Shown here: positions 22,734 to 26,256 of the stretch, piece after piece | How positions within the stretch are numbered: the stretch's first letter is position 1 | Layout of the letters: the number at the start of each line of letters is the position of its first letter | DNA from: a virus | Virus record (IMG/VR): IMGVR_UViG_3300010396_000095 | Span: 1-26,256 of that record | DNA: 26,256 bases | Reading direction: 5' to 3' (one strand) | Notes under the pieces: generated by a model | The model's database searches: none | What the model was told of the DNA's origin: nothing | What the model saw: the letters and a program-made list of their open reading frames with translations, nothing else | Program-made: the position numbers and the translations under genes

Positions 22734-24023
22734 TTAGTTCGCACTCACTTTGCTCGGGTCACTCCACCACATCATCGCCGCCGGCGAGATCGTTCCGTAC
22801 GGGTTCCACCGCACGCTATCGATCCGCAGGTTGCCGCTGAGGATCGCCCGCAACTGATGGTCGGTCGTGAGCGTGCTGTCGCGCAGGGCGAGTTGCTGGC
22901 CGAGGGTCAGCCAGTCGGGTGTCGGTCCATTCGGGTTGACGTTGAATAAAAGATCGCAGCCCGAGAAGGACGACACCGACGCAGCGCCGCTGGGTGCGAC
23001 TCCGAACGTGCCCAGTGATCCGATCGACTCGCCCGACACGCCCTCGAACGCCGTCCCGCCCCCATCGGTCGCGTAGTCGGCGATCGCGGCACAGATGCCG
23101 ATGGAACCGCCGGTGACGAGCTTAGGGGGTCTGCCTTTGCCGGGGCCGTAGTTGACGGTATCGAACGCGGTATTGACGCCGGTAATGATCGGGTCGCGGA
23201 ACGTCACGACCTTGGCTTGGGTGCCGCCGCAGGCGTAGGCGACTTTGCAGGCTTTGATGGCAAGCCGCTCGAAAAGAAGCTCGCTGGTGTTGCTGTTTAC
23301 TCCGTTGGGATCTGCCAGGATGCCCACGATGCAGTTACGGATGACGCAATCGCGGACGATGCAGTTGGACGATCCGTTTCGACGGGAGGAATAATCGAAT
23401 CCAGGAAAACCACCATCCCCAGGCACGGAACCGTTGCCGCTCGGATCGAATGCGATGGCGCACTGTGGAGAGTAACGACTGTCCCGAACGCCGTTTGCCG
23501 CAAAGTTCGAGAGTTGGAATACATCGGTGTAGTTTGGCTCCCATCCCCTGCGCAAAAGTCCGTCAAAAACAATCCCCTCGATGACCACACCCCGCCCGGT
23601 CTGGATCGACAGGATCGGCGCGTTGGCGAAGTCGGGGCGCAGAACCGTCTGGTGGGAGCCGTCGGAAAAGCCGGCGGGGTGCGTGACGCCGCAAAGGACC
23701 ACGCTCGGTTGGCCGCCCGGCGTGAGGGGCCAGATTTTCAAGGGGGAGCCGAGGCGGATGATGCCGGGGGGCAGTTGGACGCCCCGACAGGTCGCGGTGT
23801 TGATTGCGTAGTCGATCGCGGCTTGCAGGGCCGGGGAATCGTCATGCTGCCCGTCCGCAACGACGCCGAACGTCCGCGCGTCAATCAGCCCGTCCGTCGT
23901 TATCACGACGGGCTGGGCCGGCAGCGTGGCCTGCGCGACGAGGCGATGGCCGGCGAAGACGCCGGCGGCACACGCCAGCAGGATGCAGGCGACGCGAAGT
24001 AGTTTAGATGCTTGGCGGTTCAC
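22734..24023 (-). CDS. Pectate-lyase-type beta-helix protein with N-terminal signal sequence
   Basis: The 429-residue product opens with a signal sequence (NRQASKLLR, then VACILLACAAGVFA, with AQA/T near residue 30 as a possible cut site). It then has DARTFGVVADGQHDDSPALQ, the hallmark N-terminus of Pectate_lyase_3-type parallel beta-helix proteins. Repeated short strands with Asn/Asp/Gly turns follow (IVRDCVIRNCIVGILADPNG). Proteins of this fold serve as tailspike depolymerases or secreted polysaccharide lyases. A signal sequence is odd for a virion protein and suggests export from the infected cell. The start at GTG 24023 is chosen because it begins just before the signal; a longer frame reaches 24131 but overlaps the upstream gene. 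Confidence 0.78.
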   Translation of the reverse strand: MNRQASKLLRVACILLACAAGVFAGHRLVAQATLPAQPVVITTDGLIDARTFGVVADGQHDDSPALQAAIDYAINTATCRGVQLPPGIIRLGSPLKIWPLTPGGQPSVVLCGVTHPAGFSDGSHQTVLRPDFANAPILSIQTGRGVVIEGIVFDGLLRRGWEPNYTDVFQLSNFAANGVRDSRYSPQCAIAFDPSGNGSVPGDGGFPGFDYSSRRNGSSNCIVRDCVIRNCIVGILADPNGVNSNTSELLFERLAIKACKVAYACGGTQAKVVTFRDPIITGVNTAFDTVNYGPGKGRPPKLVTGGSIGICAAIADYATDGGGTAFEGVSGESIGSLGTFGVAPSGAASVSSFSGCDLLFNVNPNGPTPDWLTLGQQLALRDSTLTTDHQLRAILSGNLRIDSVRWNPYGTISPAAMMWWSDPSKVSAN

Positions 24024-24060
24024 GAGTTGATGGCGGCGAGGATGCTGGGGGCGGAGAGGG

Positions 24061-24273
24061 TCATCGAGCAAATCGACCGAAGCAATAGCCGGCCAAAAGC
24101 AAGGCAAGGGGGATCGCGATCCTGCGACCAATGACCACCAGCGATGCGACGATCGCTAACAGCGGCTTTTCCTTGAACGCCTTGCAGACGACCCGCCAAT
24201 GCTTGCGCAGCTCTTCCTTGCGGCGGGCGTCCCGCTCATATTGCTCAAGGCTGCATGGTGCCTGCGATCCCAT
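24061..24273 (-). CDS. Small membrane protein, 70 aa
   Basis: A 70-residue protein with a charged, helical N-terminus (EQYERDARRKEELRKHWRVV) and two hydrophobic stretches in the second half, PLLAIVASLVVIG (about 37-49) and IAIPLALLLAGYCFG (about 52-66), split by two Arg. ATG 24273 overlaps the stop of the upstream gene (TAATG). Such proteins next to a tail/host-interaction block may be holin-like or anchors, but there is no recognisable family. The longer frame to 24501 is not credible because it lies over the upstream gene. Confidence 0.65.
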   Translation of the reverse strand: MGSQAPCSLEQYERDARRKEELRKHWRVVCKAFKEKPLLAIVASLVVIGRRIAIPLALLLAGYCFGRFAR

Positions 24274-24632
24274 TACTTCTTCCTCTTCCCCCGCTTGACC
24301 GGCTTGGCCTTCGCGGCCAGCTTCGCTTTCAGTGCTGCACGTTCGCGTTGCGCGGCCACCCGCATAGCCGTAATACAGTCGTTGGAGACGGTCAGCTTCT
24401 CTTCGAGTTCCTTCACACGTGCCCACGCCGCGTTGTGCTTGCCGGTGACGTTTTCCAGTGCAATTCGGAGGCTCCTCTCGGTGCAAGATGTGTCGGCCCA
24501 TATCTCGGAAAGCTTCCGATTCAGTTCCTCCGCGACGTTCTCTCCGGCTTCTATGCGACTCGTTAGGCCGATCACGATGCTCTCGTGCGTCGACCGGAGG
24601 ATGAAAGGCCAGCGGGGCAAGTGGAATTTCAT
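24273..24632 (-). CDS. Helical, basic-tailed protein, 119 aa, unknown
   Basis: A 119-residue soluble protein, mostly helical, with an Ala/Glu/Lys/Arg-rich coiled-coil stretch (about 60-105) and a strongly basic C-terminus (KAKPVKRGKRKK). No family is recognised; the tail suggests nucleic acid or polyanion binding. I use ATG 24632; an in-frame TTG at 24653 would add 7 residues but lies inside a tandem palindrome. The stop overlaps the next gene's ATG (TAATG). Confidence 0.65.
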   Translation of the reverse strand: MKFHLPRWPFILRSTHESIVIGLTSRIEAGENVAEELNRKLSEIWADTSCTERSLRIALENVTGKHNAAWARVKELEEKLTVSNDCITAMRVAAQRERAALKAKLAAKAKPVKRGKRKK

Positions 24633-24643
24633 GGCGTCACCAG

Positions 24644-24664
24644 TTGTCGACAAACCGTCGACGG
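24644..24664. promoter_or_regulatory. Tandem 10-bp palindromes, operator-like
   Basis: TTGTCGACAA (24644-24653) and CCGTCGACGG (24655-24664) are perfect palindromes with the shared core GTCGAC. They are separated by one base, with centres 11 bp apart, about one helical turn. They fill most of the 33-base gap before the gene starting at 24632. A site for a dimeric regulator is one reading; chance in GC-rich DNA is another. Confidence 0.35.
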
Positions 24665-24665
24665 C

Positions 24666-24896
24666 TCAATTCGACTTCACCGACTTCTCTTCAACATCAC
24701 GCCGAAAACCAAAATGGTCTAACTGCTCTCGAATCATTGCCGTCATCTCGGATGCGTGAGGGCCGACGAAACAAAAGACCGATGCAAGAATGTCGCCGTC
24801 CTTTACGTAGTTCTTTTCAAAGCACTCAGAGCCCGCAATTTCCGTTTGCCTGACTACGGCCTCGCACAATGCTTCGTGGTCGTTTTCATCAATCAC
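24666..24896 (-). CDS. Small acidic protein, 76 aa, unknown
   Basis: No family is recognised. The soluble 76-residue protein begins MIDENDHEALCEAVVRQTEI and continues with DGDILASVFCFVGPHASEMT. GTG 24896 is chosen because GAGGGAAGG lies 8 bases upstream and it begins 15 bases after the stop of the glycoside hydrolase; upstream starts in the same frame lie inside that gene. The C-terminus (EEKSVKSN) resembles the end of the upstream protein (ESAKSN). Confidence 0.6.
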   Translation of the reverse strand: MIDENDHEALCEAVVRQTEIAGSECFEKNYVKDGDILASVFCFVGPHASEMTAMIREQLDHFGFRRDVEEKSVKSN

Positions 24897-24910
24897 GGCG
24901 TCACCTTCCC

Positions 24911-26256
24911 TCAATTGCTCTTTGCCGACTCCCGCAGCAGGCATTGCCACCGTGGCCCGGCTGTGTCCGTCAGGGTCTGTGCCGATCCCCAGAACCCAAA
25001 TTTCGACCACGCGCCTTCCATCGAGTAATTCATAAACAGCGTCACGCCCTTGCTGTGGCACATGGCGAAAAGCTGGTCGTATTGCTGGCCCATGCGCGGG
25101 TCGAGCTGGACCTGATACAGCAGGTCCGTGCTGGCAAAGGCGGTCTTGTTCACAGGCATCAGCGATTGACCACCCTCATACATCACAAGGTCCAAGCCGT
25201 ACTGCTTGCACAGGGCGGCGTGCTGATCAAGCTGACCGGAAAGGTCGGTGGAGATGAATTTGCTCGTGGCATTGAACACATCGGTCAGGGCATCGGTCTG
25301 CGTCGTGGTGGGCTGCGTCGCGGCGCTGGGCAGGTATCCTCCGCAGGTGACATAGGCCGCGATTGCCAGCTCGTCGAACGGATGATCCCCGTACTTGGCG
25401 GCAATCCAATCCAGACCGCTCTTGGCCCAGGCGTTCCACCCGGCCTGACCGGCCCAGATGGTTTTCAGGTCATTGGGTCGATCGGCAAACGCGGCACGGA
25501 AGATCAACGCCACCTGCCGGGCACGTTCGGCACAGCAGCGGGCATCCCGTGTGTTCTGGTCCGTGACCAGGTGAGGCGTTCCGTCGGCGTTCAGGGTGTC
25601 GGGAACGATCTTGCCGTTGACGATATTGCCGTCGTAGGCGTAGCTGGTCGGAGCGGTGTTTGCGAGGGCGTGAATGTATTGGCGATCGACCGGCATGCCC
25701 CAATTCCAGACCTCGTTTCCGTATTCGATATGCACCTTGCGACCAACTCCATGCAGCGCCTGCGCCATGTGCTGGCAGTAGTCGTCATCTGCCTTGATCG
25801 GGACGTTCACCCAGAGGTCTTTCCCGGCCTCGTTGGCTTCCTCGACCAAATACTCGATCGCGACCCCATGCGACCCGTTGACCTGACACCAGGTTGTCGG
25901 GGTGGTGCGGTCGGCCCAATGAACATCCACATTGTTGTTCATCCCCTGCAAATCCATCGTTCGGATGCAGCAGAACGGCGCGAGCATCGACAGAAATTCC
26001 TTGCGATACGTCGGGCCGCCGGGGCCGTAACCGGGGCACCAGATATGCAGGTTGGCCAGCGGCTGCGTGGCGTCGGTCGGGGTGACGTACAGTTGCAGGT
26101 AGTGGTCGGGATTGGCCGGGGTCGTGTTGGTGGTCGGGGCCAACGTCAGGACGCCGGAGTGTGCATCGGTGGCTTTGAACGTGCCGCCGGAAAAGGCAAG
26201 CGTCGCCGCCCCGTCCCACGTCACCTGATAATCGCCCGCCGGGTAGCCGCCCATGT
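24911..26256 (-). CDS. Clan GH-A-like glycoside hydrolase, 5' end cut by window edge
   Basis: At least 447 residues are present; the Met at 26254 is probably internal because the frame is cut by the edge. After a beta-rich N-terminal part (about 1-70) comes a TIM-barrel-like region. The candidate acid/base is in VHIEYGNEVWNWG (N180, E181) and the candidate nucleophile is in LVMYEGGQS (E360). This NE...E arrangement is typical of clan GH-A enzymes and of planctomycete-type cellulose-binding-domain proteins. The protein probably hydrolyses a host or environmental polysaccharide. Whether it is a tail-associated enzyme or a secreted one cannot be seen. Family number was not determined. It is the first gene in this direction and continues off the window. 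Confidence 0.75.
   Translation of the reverse strand, partial: MGGYPAGDYQVTWDGAATLAFSGGTFKATDAHSGVLTLAPTTNTTPANPDHYLQLYVTPTDATQPLANLHIWCPGYGPGGPTYRKEFLSMLAPFCCIRTMDLQGMNNNVDVHWADRTTPTTWCQVNGSHGVAIEYLVEEANEAGKDLWVNVPIKADDDYCQHMAQALHGVGRKVHIEYGNEVWNWGMPVDRQYIHALANTAPTSYAYDGNIVNGKIVPDTLNADGTPHLVTDQNTRDARCCAERARQVALIFRAAFADRPNDLKTIWAGQAGWNAWAKSGLDWIAAKYGDHPFDELAIAAYVTCGGYLPSAATQPTTTQTDALTDVFNATSKFISTDLSGQLDQHAALCKQYGLDLVMYEGGQSLMPVNKTAFASTDLLYQVQLDPRMGQQYDQLFAMCHSKGVTLFMNYSMEGAWSKFGFWGSAQTLTDTAGPRWQCLLRESAKSN

Noticed and set aside
22734-24131. Extended 465-residue version of the beta-helix gene
   Set aside because: The extra residues precede a good signal sequence and overlap the end of the upstream membrane gene.
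1-26256. tRNA genes, CRISPR arrays, insertion sequences, integrase or att sites
   Set aside because: No cloverleaf, regular repeat-spacer pattern, transposase or recombinase motif was seen by eye in either strand; a dedicated scan was not possible.

Overview
The window is a GC-rich piece of a tailed double-stranded DNA phage or prophage (Caudoviricetes) with an HK97-like head and a long non-contractile tail. It has a tail tube gene and a tape measure gene but no sheath or baseplate genes, so siphovirus morphology is likely. The host is probably a planctomycete or a close relative. Two clues point that way: a plus-strand gene with a zinc ribbon, a membrane segment and a pseudopilin-like domain ending in an FADGH motif, and a planctomycete-style zinc ribbon at the N-terminus of the prohead protease. 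Every other gene I support lies on the minus strand, so the region is read from right to left. No integrase, repressor, replication, tRNA or CRISPR feature was seen.

Layout in transcription order. (1) 26256 to 20353: surface and depolymerase genes. These are a clan GH-A-like glycoside hydrolase cut by the window edge, three small genes (one a membrane protein), a pectate-lyase-type beta-helix protein with a signal sequence, and a 792-residue SGNH esterase/tail-fibre protein. (2) 20353 to 14716: packaging and head start. HNH endonuclease, a G-rich intergenic stretch that may hold cos, small and large terminase, portal, and a zinc-ribbon-fused prohead protease. (3) 14719 to 9797: a nine-gene cassette inserted between protease and capsid. 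It holds five glycosyltransferase-like genes, one SAM methyltransferase, a 55-residue membrane protein and two small unknown genes, mostly joined by 4-base stop/start overlaps. (4) 9576 to 5204: major capsid protein, a small head protein, head-tail connector, head closure protein, HK97 gp10-like protein, tail terminator and tail tube. (5) 5160 to 51: tail assembly chaperones joined by a programmed -1 frameshift, the tape measure, then two further tail proteins. A plus-strand moron gene sits between the tape measure and the next tail gene.

Three things stand out. First, the sugar-transfer cassette in the middle of the head operon suggests the virion itself, or sugars on it, may be glycosylated and methylated. 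Second, the capsid and tail tube genes, 4 kb apart, share a similar leader of about 100 bases and a similar sequence at the stop codon, like a repeated expression element around the two most abundant virion proteins. Third, the chaperone pair carries a textbook A AAA AAC slippery site whose -1 frame reads straight into the second chaperone frame.
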